From: a virus
Reading direction: 5' to 3' (one strand)
Virus record (IMG/VR): IMGVR_UViG_3300024273_000663
Location: 1-46,202 of that record
DNA: 46,202 nt
Numbering within the stretch: position 1 is the stretch's first letter; each line of letters begins with the position of its first letter. The notes under the pieces are model-generated. The model ran no database searches. It worked only from the letters and a program-made list of their open reading frames with translations, and was not told the DNA's origin. This document shows positions 16,101 to 25,400 of the stretch, piece after piece. A program made the position numbers and the translations under genes.

Positions 16101-17584
16101 CTTACAGGTGAACCCCAAACGCCGCCTCCGGCTACTCCGAGTATGAATGAGTCCATCGCTCCTTCTAATGCCGGCTTGCCTTTTATAAGATTTTGGGTTA
16201 CTGTAGTAGCCACCTCCTCAATGCCTTCCCCTAGCATAGCTATAGGAGCTCCGTATTTTTTTATAGCGGTTTGATAGGCTACAACAAGGCCTTTCTTAAA
16301 AATATCTTGTCCGATTTCAACACCCTCTTTTCGTACTATGTCTCCATAAACCTTTCCTAGACTACCGCCTGTTATTGAAGAGAATACGCTCTCGGCTCCG
16401 GCCATGCCAAGGCCCATCATAGTGTTGCCTATTTCGGAGTTTCCTGGGTTTTCTTCTCTAATCTCCCTTGTCGCAGGTCCGGCCATTGCGGCGGTTGATA
16501 TAGCTGCTAGCTTAGCCATGCTGAAATTAGCGCCACCTACCATAAACGCGGCGCTCATTGGGGCACTCTCTGCAAGGCCTGTGCCTATTAAAGCGAACGC
16601 ATCTAAGTAATTACGGTCCTTTATATTCTGGGTTATGCTTACAGAATCGTAGTTAGCGTTGTCATAAATATCATTACCCTTTTTTATATCGTTCTGCTCT
16701 TCTATGAAATAATCCATAATAGGGTTTGACGTGCCAAAGGACTTGTCGAATTTGTCAGGGGACGCTTCCCACCGCTTATCACCAGATGCATACGCATAGG
16801 CATTTTGAGGTATAGCCATTACAGAATACGCCGTCTCGGGCATAGAAGCTATAGATTCGCCAACGTAATTCAAGCCTTTAGCTAATCCGGAAGCTGCCCG
16901 CTGAATATACCATTGATTAGCAAATTTATCTTTCGTAGCTGCCGCGCTATCAAGTATTTCTTTAGATTTTGATTCTATCTCCGCTGCGCCTATTTTTTTT
17001 CCTTTTAACGGATTAGAGCCGGTTAATAATGATCTAGACGACACGTTGTTTATATCAATTTTTTGCTCAGGCGATAAGTCTTCATATTGCATACCGCTAA
17101 AAGACTTTATGGCGTAGTCCTCGTCTTCTTTGGACACGGACTTGTTTTTTAAACCAGCCCTACGGCCGCCTGCTTCTATAAAATCTATATCTTTACTTTT
17201 AATCTTTTCGCCTAATTGATTAGCAAAAGTTTTAGGGTTATATTCCCTAATTGATTTATCGCTAGCGCTCTTAACAGATGCAACTGTTTTTGCTGGCTTA
17301 ACCAACTCGTCTATGCCTAAAAATTCGTTTAACCCATCTGTTTTAGAGAATGGGTTATCTTGTGATGCCGAAGAAGGTTTCGCCGATTTGGAAACCGTAT
17401 TTTTTACGTCTGCAGTGGCACTTTTCTCCGCAGATTTCGACTTCTTTCCCGGCCCTCCAATACTTGGTGTTGACAGTCCATTAAAAGAAAGCACATCATC
17501 AAATGATATGCCGTTTTCTTCTGCTGTCGATTTTATAAAATCCTCAGTGTATACGTTGCCGTCTTTGTCTGTGTAATCAGCCAT
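10133..17584 (-). CDS. Giant multidomain virion protein (putative ejected cargo, 2483 aa)
   Basis: This 2483-residue protein is the last gene of the late arm and by size and position is probably packed in the virion and ejected, as the giant proteins of podovirus-like phages are. Several patches are recognisable. Residues about 320-500 are Gly/Ala-rich and hydrophobic. HEVLH at 739-743 (TTGQHEVLHGIL) is a zinc-peptidase HExxH motif. Residues about 1034-1110 (ILYLIKKYNPDKGAPLAAYI) resemble sigma-factor region 2. Residues about 1460-1510 hold a PD-(D/E)XK-like nuclease patch (Asp1485, then EVK at 1498-1500, in KEYLIEVKLN). The segment after about 1950 resembles phage large polyvalent protein regions. 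Long Lys/Glu-rich linkers separate them. No DxDGD polymerase motif was found. Activities are predicted from motifs only; the coding frame is certain. Confidence 0.85.
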   Translation of the reverse strand: MADYTDKDGNVYTEDFIKSTAEENGISFDDVLSFNGLSTPSIGGPGKKSKSAEKSATADVKNTVSKSAKPSSASQDNPFSKTDGLNEFLGIDELVKPAKTVASVKSASDKSIREYNPKTFANQLGEKIKSKDIDFIEAGGRRAGLKNKSVSKEDEDYAIKSFSGMQYEDLSPEQKIDINNVSSRSLLTGSNPLKGKKIGAAEIESKSKEILDSAAATKDKFANQWYIQRAASGLAKGLNYVGESIASMPETAYSVMAIPQNAYAYASGDKRWEASPDKFDKSFGTSNPIMDYFIEEQNDIKKGNDIYDNANYDSVSITQNIKDRNYLDAFALIGTGLAESAPMSAAFMVGGANFSMAKLAAISTAAMAGPATREIREENPGNSEIGNTMMGLGMAGAESVFSSITGGSLGKVYGDIVRKEGVEIGQDIFKKGLVVAYQTAIKKYGAPIAMLGEGIEEVATTVTQNLIKGKPALEGAMDSFILGVAGGGVWGSPVSIAKGIESFKDGVVARKVNIQLKDSEAGTAIELFNPNTPVTEAQIAVAVIPGANKILNSQIENDVASEKITKEEGEKIKEEFNMTYSVANQLNQLDLSASDKVKTTELLKERVKLVKVIKSIGDPTLTKSQNNKVQEINSQIESVIGEAKSAKYDNDIKLDVERAKVAIDKLGLSNDTDFIPVSNEAEALAFFEANPLENEISAEQMADYSKSPGTFVKLKTGRYVAIVNKQAAKASLLFTTGQHEVLHGILSKAFGSNPELQEKAGVALQAYIKDLIGKDATSGKEFNERMAGYSEKLAETQTQFEKAKESIDGKLEDGSINKEKYDSYLAVIQKALDNKKGDTFEETITLLSEALSRGDIKYNETVFVKIGDLIRNLLQDAGIINIRWDSGKDVFNFVRDYNKSFEKGKFNKAFKDISKNAKSTTDVSLPKASLSIDDRMSNLEDKLSDDGDIEYFEKEMAKLEYEEEFGVPEPVAAKNKTNASDIKPKKDSETKVLSKEEIEAKEIIRKEKGSISSDKVQSIYETKGVDGAFDIIQLFKPITKKIVDKRRDAPGFDRELLMDEVETGEGGILYLIKKYNPDKGAPLAAYINKYLPVRAITASRRVLDSQFNKDASEEVGLTATETADQNVMERAEEKPKYKNAIDLGVFGPAVVESAKKKLLTILRTLGSRIDAPISMNRTVTPLIAEIRDNVGKQIDIDIKTAMGGKKDNQLKNWSIQHKKYVLENMTTTFLMGLDGKGGIPQAIQKRIDGKWTNFPDWVGKKIDRESVSTDNAGRTSGAELSRRLPNVNNNISNEVFLSQILEPGGNPIRGRKEALAKAVAEEFAFDIISNDLTVEGELYQALSANQTRQGAEIAENTIVQMIKQMERGNVKLSEKIDNSVNTIIERLTDAKAKNRVLDLWGGMVNIGMDTKEWADLKEAISKDTDVNMATINILVDDLFNAGLIAAIQAQQAANAGDRYEKGLQSFLNKVTKKSDIKISKNIKGDIVVKISGKEYLIEVKLNVHAQFSSLSLKNLFKDGKFNDEFTLSKNLGTTALYEEFIRDQKIYFNNILGAIEEASKQTGIKFETTRSGNITIPNSFGNTEERRVAMKELINYSKYFMPNNVFGSLDYKNASPEIFNSLYKDVGLIQIGGTDSAGLYAIGGKNNQSISDKRLVEGITPLDATFNYKTRYDRKVDTIYFRMFPNVEKINTKTNLSLDNTSGLMALITNALASASSAKQSQSISQDFNQIIEDVKGMENYKVFSDIVAKRRGSSKNKYDFYVPPAAQDFELLLYNFMGKGKEGEAHQKFFSETLIKPYADGIILMDNARQSIKNDYKALLKAFPGVSKKIEKLTPDGDFTIDQALRVAIWNGAGTEIPGLSERDTNKLVNLVNSDPKLLAFKEGMMAASRQDSGWMDPSSHWDADTIVSDLYNLTEGKGRKQFLSEFIDNASEVFGKWEAGKLVGPNMNKIEAVYGTNVRVAIEDVVYRMSNGKNRSYGGDSETSAWSSWVNGSVGTIMFLNTRSAALQLTSAVNFLNFRDNNPIAAAAAFANQKQYWSDFATIFNSSKLKERRGGLKDDIQAAEIANAVRGSQSKAKALTAYLLKLGYAPTQIADSFAISAGGAPFYRNRIKTYLKEGKTEAEAETLAWADFSKVSDETQQSGDPKDISKQQASAAGRLVLAFQNTTMQQARSVKKSYLDLRNGRGDAKTHISKIVYYLAIQNIIFSSLQNGLFALAFDDDDEEALAKKKEEKSIAIANGVLDSVLRGAGVGGAIVATLKNVAKKYLDEKDKNYKADYAKVVLEAANISPPIGSKLRKMYSGMQQSKYDKDLIEARGWGVMQDGRVHLGPMYNIAGLEIEAITNVPMSRLATKVENISQVLNSENQAWQRVTVGLGWTPWSVGIENKADNKIEADAKGTRKEEGKVKSKETRAQKKIEEIAYEKVRVSKLTKEQLASEKVDSIIDRRIKTFNSKETRKKNKRIKDSINAVNIVEKFISNQK

Positions 17585-17604
17585 AGCTATTAAATTTTAT
17601 TTTA

Positions 17605-18810
17605 TTATTTACTTACTTTTAATTTACCAGTGTTTTTACCTCCATATGCTTGCTGCAATCCTTTTGCAAATGCGGTTGGGTCAGACTTGCCGTTTGAAGG
17701 CACCTCTTCCGCGGTTGGTTTTCTAACCTCCTCGGTCTTGGGGTTGTACATGTAACCTACACCTTTACTAACAACATATTGAAAATCTCCTGGCGATTCT
17801 ACTGCAATGTTTTGTTTTTTATCTCCATACAATGCTGCTCTTTTCCTGAGTGCTTTGTCTATAGACGCTTGTTCCATTCTTCTTTTTTCAGCCATACCTT
17901 GATTAGCCACATCTGTTCTAGCTTTGACTAATCTATCTATAACCTTTGATCTTATATTATCAATTTCTCCATCAGCACCCTTATTAGCATCCCATATATT
18001 ACCAATGTCTCTCATACCAAGCTCTGACTCAAAGTCGTACACTATTGACTTAAGAGATGAAGGGTCTTGCAACGCCTGCTCTAGTTGCATCCTATACATA
18101 TTGTTTTCTGTACTTGTTGGCATAACTCCAGATTTGTATACGGACTCATTGCTTTTTAATAGCGTATTAGCAAGTTCATAGTCCTTATACATGGGAGCGG
18201 GAGCATCATTAAACGATACTAAGTTGTCATCTATGTTAAACCCAAGATTACCACCTTCTGTTATTTGCATGGGGGAGTCATACTTAGCATCGCTTTTTTT
18301 ATCGCCATCACCATCATAAAATCCGTACATAATCATTGATGCTCTATTGCTATCTGGATCCATGCCTTTAGAAAGCGAATTGCTTACTTGATCTTGCGCA
18401 TAATCCATTTTACTTTGCTTGTACGCTTTTAATTGCTCTGCTAAGTTAGTAAAGCTACTATTAACGCCGTTCATTACATCTACGTACTCCATGTATTCTG
18501 CGGAAGAACTATCTTCTAGCTTAGCAACCTTCCTAGCTGCTTCCGCATATTTTGATCTTTCACCAATAAGGAATCCTCTCATAGCCGATGTTTCTGAACC
18601 TGAAAAAGAACTAAAATCCATTCCAGTCTTCATCTTACTCATATACTCATTTACAGTGTTTTGGTACTGATCATTTTTTTTTACAGTCTGCGGCTTTCCT
18701 GTTGTTTGTTCAGGGGTCATTAGTCCTTTGCCAATCATATCCCCGATGTCCACAAAAGATTTACTTTCGCCTAATCTTTTTGCTCCTTCTATTAACGCGT
18801 TATTTGCCAT
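17605..18810 (-). CDS. Putative virion protein upstream of the giant gene
   Basis: This 401-residue protein is helical and polar, rich in Ser, Met, Lys and Asp. It has two long likely coiled-coil parts (about 75-140 and 250-320) and an acidic DGDGDKKSD turn near 175 that could bind calcium. I chose ATG 18810 (MANNALIEGAKRLGE). A start at 18846 would overlap the upstream gene and adds a lysine-rich extension, while 18810 has the A/T-rich leader usual here. It lies between a putative internal virion protein and the giant protein, so a virion or ejection role is likely. No enzymatic motif was seen. Confidence 0.7.
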   Translation of the reverse strand: MANNALIEGAKRLGESKSFVDIGDMIGKGLMTPEQTTGKPQTVKKNDQYQNTVNEYMSKMKTGMDFSSFSGSETSAMRGFLIGERSKYAEAARKVAKLEDSSSAEYMEYVDVMNGVNSSFTNLAEQLKAYKQSKMDYAQDQVSNSLSKGMDPDSNRASMIMYGFYDGDGDKKSDAKYDSPMQITEGGNLGFNIDDNLVSFNDAPAPMYKDYELANTLLKSNESVYKSGVMPTSTENNMYRMQLEQALQDPSSLKSIVYDFESELGMRDIGNIWDANKGADGEIDNIRSKVIDRLVKARTDVANQGMAEKRRMEQASIDKALRKRAALYGDKKQNIAVESPGDFQYVVSKGVGYMYNPKTEEVRKPTAEEVPSNGKSDPTAFAKGLQQAYGGKNTGKLKVSK

Positions 18811-18820
18811 AATTTTATTT

Positions 18821-19441
18821 TTATTCTTTACCCAACCATGCTCCAAGTTTCCCGCTCTTCATAGCAGAACCTGCCAACCCGGCAACGCCTCCTACAATAG
18901 CTTTAGTTGCCCCAGCTCTAGCGTCATTAGCCGCTCCTAAGCGCTGTTGAGACATACCTAGCATTGTATCTACCTTATCTTTTTCGTCTGCTCTAGATTG
19001 GTATTCTCCTTGTATTTCGTTAGATTGTAGCTGAGCAGCCATCTGCCTTTCAGCAGCTTGATTACCTGCTTCTTGTTGCCCAATAGATACGGCCGCGCCT
19101 TGTGCGTTTTGCGTTTGCTGATTAGCTAAAGACTGCGCTAATGCCGCAATACCAGAGCCGCCCGCTGCACCCTTTAAGGAGTCCATTGTATTAGCCATGC
19201 CTTGGTTTTGCTGCTGAGAAATAAAGTCAGCCTCTTGCGTATTCACGGTTAAATCTTCGTAAACATTTTGTTGGTCTTTATATAGGTTAGACGTATCAGC
19301 GCCTTCCATCCTTGCTTTATTCCTACCGAACTCACTTTGAGCGGTAGCTTGTTCTCTTTTTCTTTTGCCACTCCCAATCATTCCACTTGCTATTCCGGCT
19401 AGCCCTTGGACTGCTCCCATAGCTGCTCCTAATGGTATCAT
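18821..19441 (-). CDS. Putative internal virion (ejection) protein
   Basis: This 206-residue protein begins with a Gly/Ala-rich hydrophobic stretch (GAAMGAVQGLAGIASGMIG), continues with a Gln/Ala-rich coiled coil (about 60-160), and ends with a second Gly/Ala-rich hydrophobic patch (IVGGVAGLAGSAMKSG). That layout matches podovirus internal proteins such as T7 gp14, which leave the capsid and help form a channel through the cell envelope. The match is by architecture and position beside the giant protein, not by detailed similarity. Confidence 0.65.
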   Translation of the reverse strand: MIPLGAAMGAVQGLAGIASGMIGSGKRKREQATAQSEFGRNKARMEGADTSNLYKDQQNVYEDLTVNTQEADFISQQQNQGMANTMDSLKGAAGGSGIAALAQSLANQQTQNAQGAAVSIGQQEAGNQAAERQMAAQLQSNEIQGEYQSRADEKDKVDTMLGMSQQRLGAANDARAGATKAIVGGVAGLAGSAMKSGKLGAWLGKE

Positions 19442-19473
19442 AATTATATAGTTTTATAAGTTATTATCACGTA

Positions 19474-19800
19474 TTATTTACTGCTTTCAACTACCTCGCT
19501 GCCAACCGCAAACAACTCAGCTTCTGATTCTGAATTGTTCATAAATTGAATTTCAGCGTAGTAGCCTTTAATACCGCTAGTGTTAACTTCAGCGGTTTTG
19601 CTAAATAGTATAAAACTTGATAAGCTAGGCCTTGAGCTATTAGGTGCTATTTCTACATCTATAGATTTGCTGTGTGCTGCTACTATTGCCCCGATATACG
19701 AAATGTTGTCACCGTTTACATCGTCAGTGTAGTAAGCTATATCGCCTACCTGCACGGATACGTTTATAGGCTTAAGGAAAGTTAATGTTATTGTTGCCAT
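19474..19800 (-). CDS. Small beta-rich virion-associated protein
   Basis: This 108-residue protein is predicted to be mostly beta strands (ATITLTFLKPINVSVQVGDI; then GYYAEIQFMNNSESEAELFA). It has no cysteine and no membrane segment. Genes of this type sit in the tail-protein run of similar phages as far as I recall, and here it lies between the internal protein and the Ig-like protein genes. A structural role is inferred from position only. Confidence 0.6.
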   Translation of the reverse strand: MATITLTFLKPINVSVQVGDIAYYTDDVNGDNISYIGAIVAAHSKSIDVEIAPNSSRPSLSSFILFSKTAEVNTSGIKGYYAEIQFMNNSESEAELFAVGSEVVESSK

Positions 19801-19801
19801 A

Positions 19802-20005
19802 TTAGTTGTTAATTAGCCATAGGTTACACTCATCAACGGTATTTAATACTGGGCTATGATCGCAATATTCATCGACATAGTATATAGCCACATATTTATC
19901 TTCATTTCTATCTTTATATATTACATACCCAATAGCCCAAAACTCTATATTTGGGCTATTTAGATTACTATACATAAATGTTGTTGCTTGTTTTATTTCA
20001 ATCAT
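19802..20005 (-). CDS. Small hypothetical protein
   Basis: This 67-residue protein is rich in Tyr, Asp and Asn and looks like a compact alpha/beta protein (WAIGYVIYKDRNEDKYVAIY, then a Cys-containing end DECNLWLINN). It begins 5 nt after the Ig-like protein stops and ends 1 nt before the next gene, so it is part of the late operon. I do not recognise it. Confidence 0.55.
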   Translation of the reverse strand: MIEIKQATTFMYSNLNSPNIEFWAIGYVIYKDRNEDKYVAIYYVDEYCDHSPVLNTVDECNLWLINN

Positions 20006-20010
20006 AATTA

Positions 20011-22398
20011 TTAAACGTTAGGTGTTGTGGTATCCGCGTTGTTTAATACACCTAAGCCTGTTGCTAGGTCGTATGTTAATGTTGCTAATCTCCATCCAGT
20101 AGTAGTGGATTTGCTTGTGCCGTCTGGGTCTCCAGGAGCATAAGGACCTGGTATTACTAAACTAACAGAGTCTATGCTCAATGTTTCTGTAGCTGTCGGG
20201 TTCTCCCATATAAATCCATTTTTTACAGGTGTTCCACCTTTCCACAAGGTGCAAGCAGCTTTAACAGGCTGTATTCCGGTAGTGCTATACCAGAAACATC
20301 TAAAGTCCCCTACGATAACATCCTCAGTCGGGTAAGCTGCTTTAAATTGGTTAATATCCATAAGAACAGATTCAAATCCTGTTCCTGTGTTATCGCCTCC
20401 CCAAGTCATAATCGGGATTCCAGTTGTAGGCCAAGCGGAACTAACAGACCACCCTAGCATATCAGGCTGCGTTGTTTGTCCGATATTAGGGCTTACTATT
20501 CTTGATCTTGTATCTAGGTCTAACCCGTCGATAAACTCATAGGTCACCATAACCCAGTCTGCATAAAATTGGAAGCTACTTTCGCCTAGCTCAAACTCAA
20601 CAATAAGCGTGTTGCCTGTCGAATCAGTTATTTCAACAATATAAGCAGTGGAAGCTTCTAGTCCAGTTAACTGTAAGGGACTAACTGCTGTAAGAACAGG
20701 AGGGGGGCCGTCTACTGTGTATGTAAACGGGCCAGCGTTACCGGTAAAGTATATTGTAGCAGTACCATTGGTACCTGATCCGTTAGTAGGATCTGTGGTA
20801 GTATAACTGTCTAGTACTAAAATTGAAGGTGTATCAAACTGTAAAACATTTCCATAATCGGTGCCGGCCTCGTTAGTGGCATAAGCTCGTACATAGTGGG
20901 TTGTAAGTGATGCTATAGGACTAACTTGACTAGCGTAGTCGGATGTTCCGGTTCCGTCATTAGTAGAGCCTGATATGCTCAAGAAGTTATCGGTGCTCCA
21001 CTCAACGCCTTTTGCGGTAATAAAGCCGCCGTTGTCAACGAGGGTGTTTCCTCCGCTACTAGCAGATGTGCTTTGTATATTTGTAACCGCCGTTGTATTA
21101 AGTTGCGGTGTAGTAATTATAGTTAACAAACTTGTTAAGTCTAGTACCGTTTCCATATTTGTTCCACCGTAAATCTCTACGCTGCCGCTTACGGTGATAA
21201 CTCCAGTAGTAGCCGGATTTTCTAAAGTGATATTAGCTGTCGGATAAAGAGTAGTGCCTCCGTTAAATAAAGGATTAATATTACTCCACTCGTTAATCGT
21301 AGGCTGCGCGGACAATACTAGTATTGTATTGCCGGTTAGCGGAGGAACTGGTAATATATTCCACGGAATATCTATAGTAAAAGCTTCGTCTCCAGCTGCC
21401 GGGGCCTTAAATGCTGTAAAAGATTTCACAACAGTGGCTACGCTACCAATGCCTGCATTAAACAATACATTGAAAGCAACTTCGGTGTCTAGCCTTTGCT
21501 CTATTGTAAAAGGATTCTGTTGTATAAATGGCGTCGCCAAGTCGCCGGACAGTTCTATTGTGTATGTTGTATTAACAGCCACTTCTGGAAACACTATTTC
21601 TAATGCAAAAACACCGGACGGGCCCATTACACTGTTAGTAACTAAGTCTACCCCATTCATATTGATAGTGAATGTAGCTCCAGGATTACCGAACACTTGC
21701 ATTATTCGTGTATCACCTGCTGGTATAATGCCAGCGGTACTTATAGAGTAGCTGGCAATCTCGATAACAGGCACGTATATTTCATAAGCGCAAGCGTCCA
21801 ATGACCATATATCCCCAGCTATATTAGCATTAGGGAAAGTATACACTATAGTAAAATCAACTTCTATTAAATTACCCTCTATATCAAAAATTTTACTTGA
21901 CAACAGCGAGTAATTATTTATATTCCCTGAGGCTAATGATAAGACAGGGGTTGTTGGAAAATAATATCCTAAGTCTGCTACTGTTGGTACTGTTAATACA
22001 TTTACAGTAGCGCCAAATACCCCGGCACCACTATAAGCGTTTGGATAAGCACCTATATTGCAAGTGACGCCGTCGGATATAGAACCACTTATGCTATACG
22101 TAATCAGTTCTGCAAAACCGTTTATGCAAAATGGCAACGGAACATCAGCCTGAGGCATTATAAACGGCGAAATAAAAGTTATTGTAGCGTCAACGTCTAG
22201 TCCGTTCTGTGCAAATGTAATATCGCTTATGCCAGTAGGCAGTGGCAATATTGCGCTAAAGTTAGCAGCAATTATATTGTACCCTGTATTAGGGGTTAAT
22301 ACCACTAGCACAGTTGGGTGTAATACGCTTATATCTGCTCCGGTTGTTTCGTTAAAGCTAGTTATACTGGCCGTGAAGTTATCTAATTCTGTTATCAT
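20011..22398 (-). CDS. Large virion protein with Ig/fibronectin-III-like repeats
   Basis: This roughly 795-residue protein is almost all beta strands, rich in Thr, Ser, Asn, Ile and Pro and nearly without Lys or Arg. Around residues 430-525 is a fibronectin-III-like module (GGFITAKGVEWSTDN and THYVRAYATNEAGTDYGNVL), a form common in Bacteroidota surface proteins. Other segments (YTIELSGDL; AYIVEITDSTGN) look like further Ig-like repeats. Such modules in phages bind polysaccharide or decorate the particle, so a host-attachment or tail role fits. I chose ATG 22398; the earlier ATG at 22419 overlaps the upstream gene by 7 bases. It follows the giant tail protein gene directly. Confidence 0.75.
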   Translation of the reverse strand: MITELDNFTASITSFNETTGADISVLHPTVLVVLTPNTGYNIIAANFSAILPLPTGISDITFAQNGLDVDATITFISPFIMPQADVPLPFCINGFAELITYSISGSISDGVTCNIGAYPNAYSGAGVFGATVNVLTVPTVADLGYYFPTTPVLSLASGNINNYSLLSSKIFDIEGNLIEVDFTIVYTFPNANIAGDIWSLDACAYEIYVPVIEIASYSISTAGIIPAGDTRIMQVFGNPGATFTINMNGVDLVTNSVMGPSGVFALEIVFPEVAVNTTYTIELSGDLATPFIQQNPFTIEQRLDTEVAFNVLFNAGIGSVATVVKSFTAFKAPAAGDEAFTIDIPWNILPVPPLTGNTILVLSAQPTINEWSNINPLFNGGTTLYPTANITLENPATTGVITVSGSVEIYGGTNMETVLDLTSLLTIITTPQLNTTAVTNIQSTSASSGGNTLVDNGGFITAKGVEWSTDNFLSISGSTNDGTGTSDYASQVSPIASLTTHYVRAYATNEAGTDYGNVLQFDTPSILVLDSYTTTDPTNGSGTNGTATIYFTGNAGPFTYTVDGPPPVLTAVSPLQLTGLEASTAYIVEITDSTGNTLIVEFELGESSFQFYADWVMVTYEFIDGLDLDTRSRIVSPNIGQTTQPDMLGWSVSSAWPTTGIPIMTWGGDNTGTGFESVLMDINQFKAAYPTEDVIVGDFRCFWYSTTGIQPVKAACTLWKGGTPVKNGFIWENPTATETLSIDSVSLVIPGPYAPGDPDGTSKSTTTGWRLATLTYDLATGLGVLNNADTTTPNV

Positions 22399-22412
22399 GT
22401 ATATTATATTAT

Positions 22413-25400
22413 TTAACAATCTGGGTTTACAAATACGGATACTTTATATACTGTAGGGGTTACATCGCCCGTTATCGAAGATGCTCTGCCTATTCCTTGA
22501 ACATTAAACTCCCTGGTATCAACATTGTTATCGCAATTGGTATTAAAAAAAGTTTCAACACCTCTTATATAGCTGAACTTTTTACCTTCTTTGTCAATAA
22601 ATTCTTTCACGGTACCCTCTTGTAGGTCGGTAACTATTGAGTTTGTATACCATCCTTTTCTAACAGATTGAGACGAAGGCGTTAAGCTTTTTGCCTGTAA
22701 TTGAGCCAAAGAAAAGCTTTGTGAACCATACCCGGTAACGCTGTACACATGCTCTAGTGCATCAGAGCCAGTATAGTTAACCGTATTAAAAGACTTCACT
22801 GTAATAGGGTCATCATTTAATATCATGGTAAACGAGCTTTCATAATACTTACCTAGTAAGGCGTCCGATTGACCAATGCCATAAAAATTATTGTGAAGAG
22901 CGTTTACGTTGTGTTCCCATATTTTCCCGCTGCTAAACGTGTAGTATGCGCTGTTTAAGGATAAGCCAGACTCTGGTATATATACCTTTCTACTTGTCCA
23001 TCCACCAACTTCTTCTTTGAATGACAAGGTAGTCCTAGTGGTAGGTAAAGAATTCAAAAAAGCAGAACAGTTAGTATCTTTGCTTGTTCTATCAACCTTT
23101 CCTACGCCTAATAAGTTTTGCCAATAAGGGGACAGTGTATTTAAAGTAACGTTATACTCCTTAGCGTTCATGTCCCAAGAACCGATTATATTTTTATTTA
23201 AGGTTAGATTGTCATTGAAGAACGCATCCATTCCTTTGTCAGCAATCTCGGTAATGCCGTCTTGGGATAGCCTTATCACCGTGCCTCTAGCTTTGTCTGT
23301 AAAATATATTCTATATCCATATTCAGCAAATGATTCTGGATTAGTGGATATACCAAACTCTCCGGAGTAGGATGTTGCTTGCCCTAGAACTCTATTACTA
23401 GAGGTAAGGTTGGTGCTGCCGTCGGCATTGTATAAAGCGTCTTTGTCTGTTAATATATACAAACATTTATCCTCACACAGCGTTATTAAATTTGTATCTC
23501 TTGATCGTAATTTTTGTATTGATCCGTATTCTGGCAATAGGTCCTTTGTAATTGCCTCAGCTTGTATAAATTGGTTTAAGTCATTGACTCCAGACATCGA
23601 ATTGAATAGCTGCGAGAATATTAAAGATGTATATTTAATTTCTGCTTTATGCGGTTCATCTAGCGGAGCGGAAACGACTGGACCTTTGTCTATAGTGGGA
23701 GCGTTATAGTCATCCCTGATTCTGTTTGATTCAACCCCATTGCCGTAAGAATAACAATTGAACCAATTTAGAGCTTTAGGCGTACCAGAATCGCTTATAG
23801 GAAATGCTCCTGAAGCTTGATGGTAGATATCTATATCAACAGCCTCTCTAGGCTCTGTCTCAAATATAGCTGGGTTTGATGAAGACAATATATTGTTAGA
23901 ATCAACTCTAACTTCTTTAACAACTTCAATGCCTGTTGCTGTAAATCCCCCTTCAAACGGTTTATTTAGAACAACTCTAACTGCTTTTCTTGAGTTACTT
24001 TGTGTTGTCTTTAAAAAACTACCGCATCCGCCAAACCCTCTTCTTCCAAAAAAAGTTTCTGTTTGCACAACAATGTACACGTCACTTTTATTTCCGCTTG
24101 CGTCAACAAATCTAATTTTAGTATTTGTAGAGTTAAGGTAAAGGTCTAACAAAGGAGTTGAAGACGTAGACGGGTCCACCGTCTTGCCGTCGCCAAACCC
24201 GGCAAAAGCAACACCAAACCAAGTCTGGTTAGGAACAGGTCTTCTTATGCGATCGCTCCAGCTTCCAGCGCAGCTTTTAGCATACGGATCTGTCCACCCT
24301 AGCCCTTGCACACCTGCGGTAGAAGTGCCGGGGCCTTCGTTAGGCACAGCGATGGGAACGTCGTTGGATTCTAAGATAGCGTAGGTCGGTTGAAAGCCAG
24401 CAAATGAGGATATTACGTAGTTATCAAAATTAACATCTCTATTTATTTTTGCAAAAAACCTACCCTCATACTCAGGCTTTGACTCTACAACTTTTTCTTT
24501 TATGTTTATGGTAAACTTATCGTCTAAATCTAAGCTATCTAAGAACGCAGCCTCAGGCCCTAAAGGCTCTTGCAAGGTAACTCGATATGAAGTTGGGGGG
24601 TCGCCTATTGGCCCACCTGCTGATATTTCATACTCGTAAGTTGCATTACTTCCCTGGCTTATTATTATAGAGTGGTTTGCTGAGAACCCCTGATTAAACG
24701 CTGTGTTTTGGTCAATAGTCGGTCCTTTAAAGCTAAACTGTATAACGTCTACGCCAGGATTTGACGAGCTTAACGCCGACACTTCCGCTTGAGCGATACT
24801 TATGGTGGTAGTTGCTATGAAAGCAGGCGCTTCATTTTCGATAGCCAAAACCTTAAATCTAGCTTTAGCAGGCACAGCCGCGTCATTATCGTGGGATTTT
24901 TTTAGTATCAAATATGAATCTTCGGATATTTTATTTCTTTCAGACGACGGGAACGATAGCCATATATTACCGTCTTCTGCAAAGTAAAATCTATCTAATG
25001 CTAAATTATAATATTCATTAGCCCCTTCCTTAACAAAGTATTTAAAATGTGTTGCAAAACTGGGTATGTTTGTTCCTCCCAGCTGGGCTATTATACTATT
25101 TATTTTATTTGACGCTACAATAGGCACAAAAAACGAGCTGTTGTTAGATGTAAATATAGGAGTTTCTCTACCGTACTCGTCCAGGAAGTTAACCCCCACC
25201 TGGTAAGTTCTAATAGACTTTAGTGAAGGAATAGGTAATCTAGATATTCTAGTTAGGATTCCATCGCCAGACTCAGGATCTACCTCAACTGGGTGTATAT
25301 TTTGTTGCAAAGAAGACAATATAATAGGCTCTATAACGTCATATTGCTGAGTGTAGTTGCCGTATACTAGTCTATTAGCTGTTATTTCTTGTGCTTTGGC

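Noticed and set aside
10133-17584. DxDGD-type RNA polymerase motif in the giant protein, as in crAss-like cargo
   Set aside because: The motif was looked for and not found; only an acidic FDDDDEE stretch occurs, which does not fit.
18811-18846. Earlier start for the 401-residue virion protein
   Set aside because: It overlaps the upstream gene and adds a lysine-rich stretch; the leader before 18810 fits the genome's usual start context.
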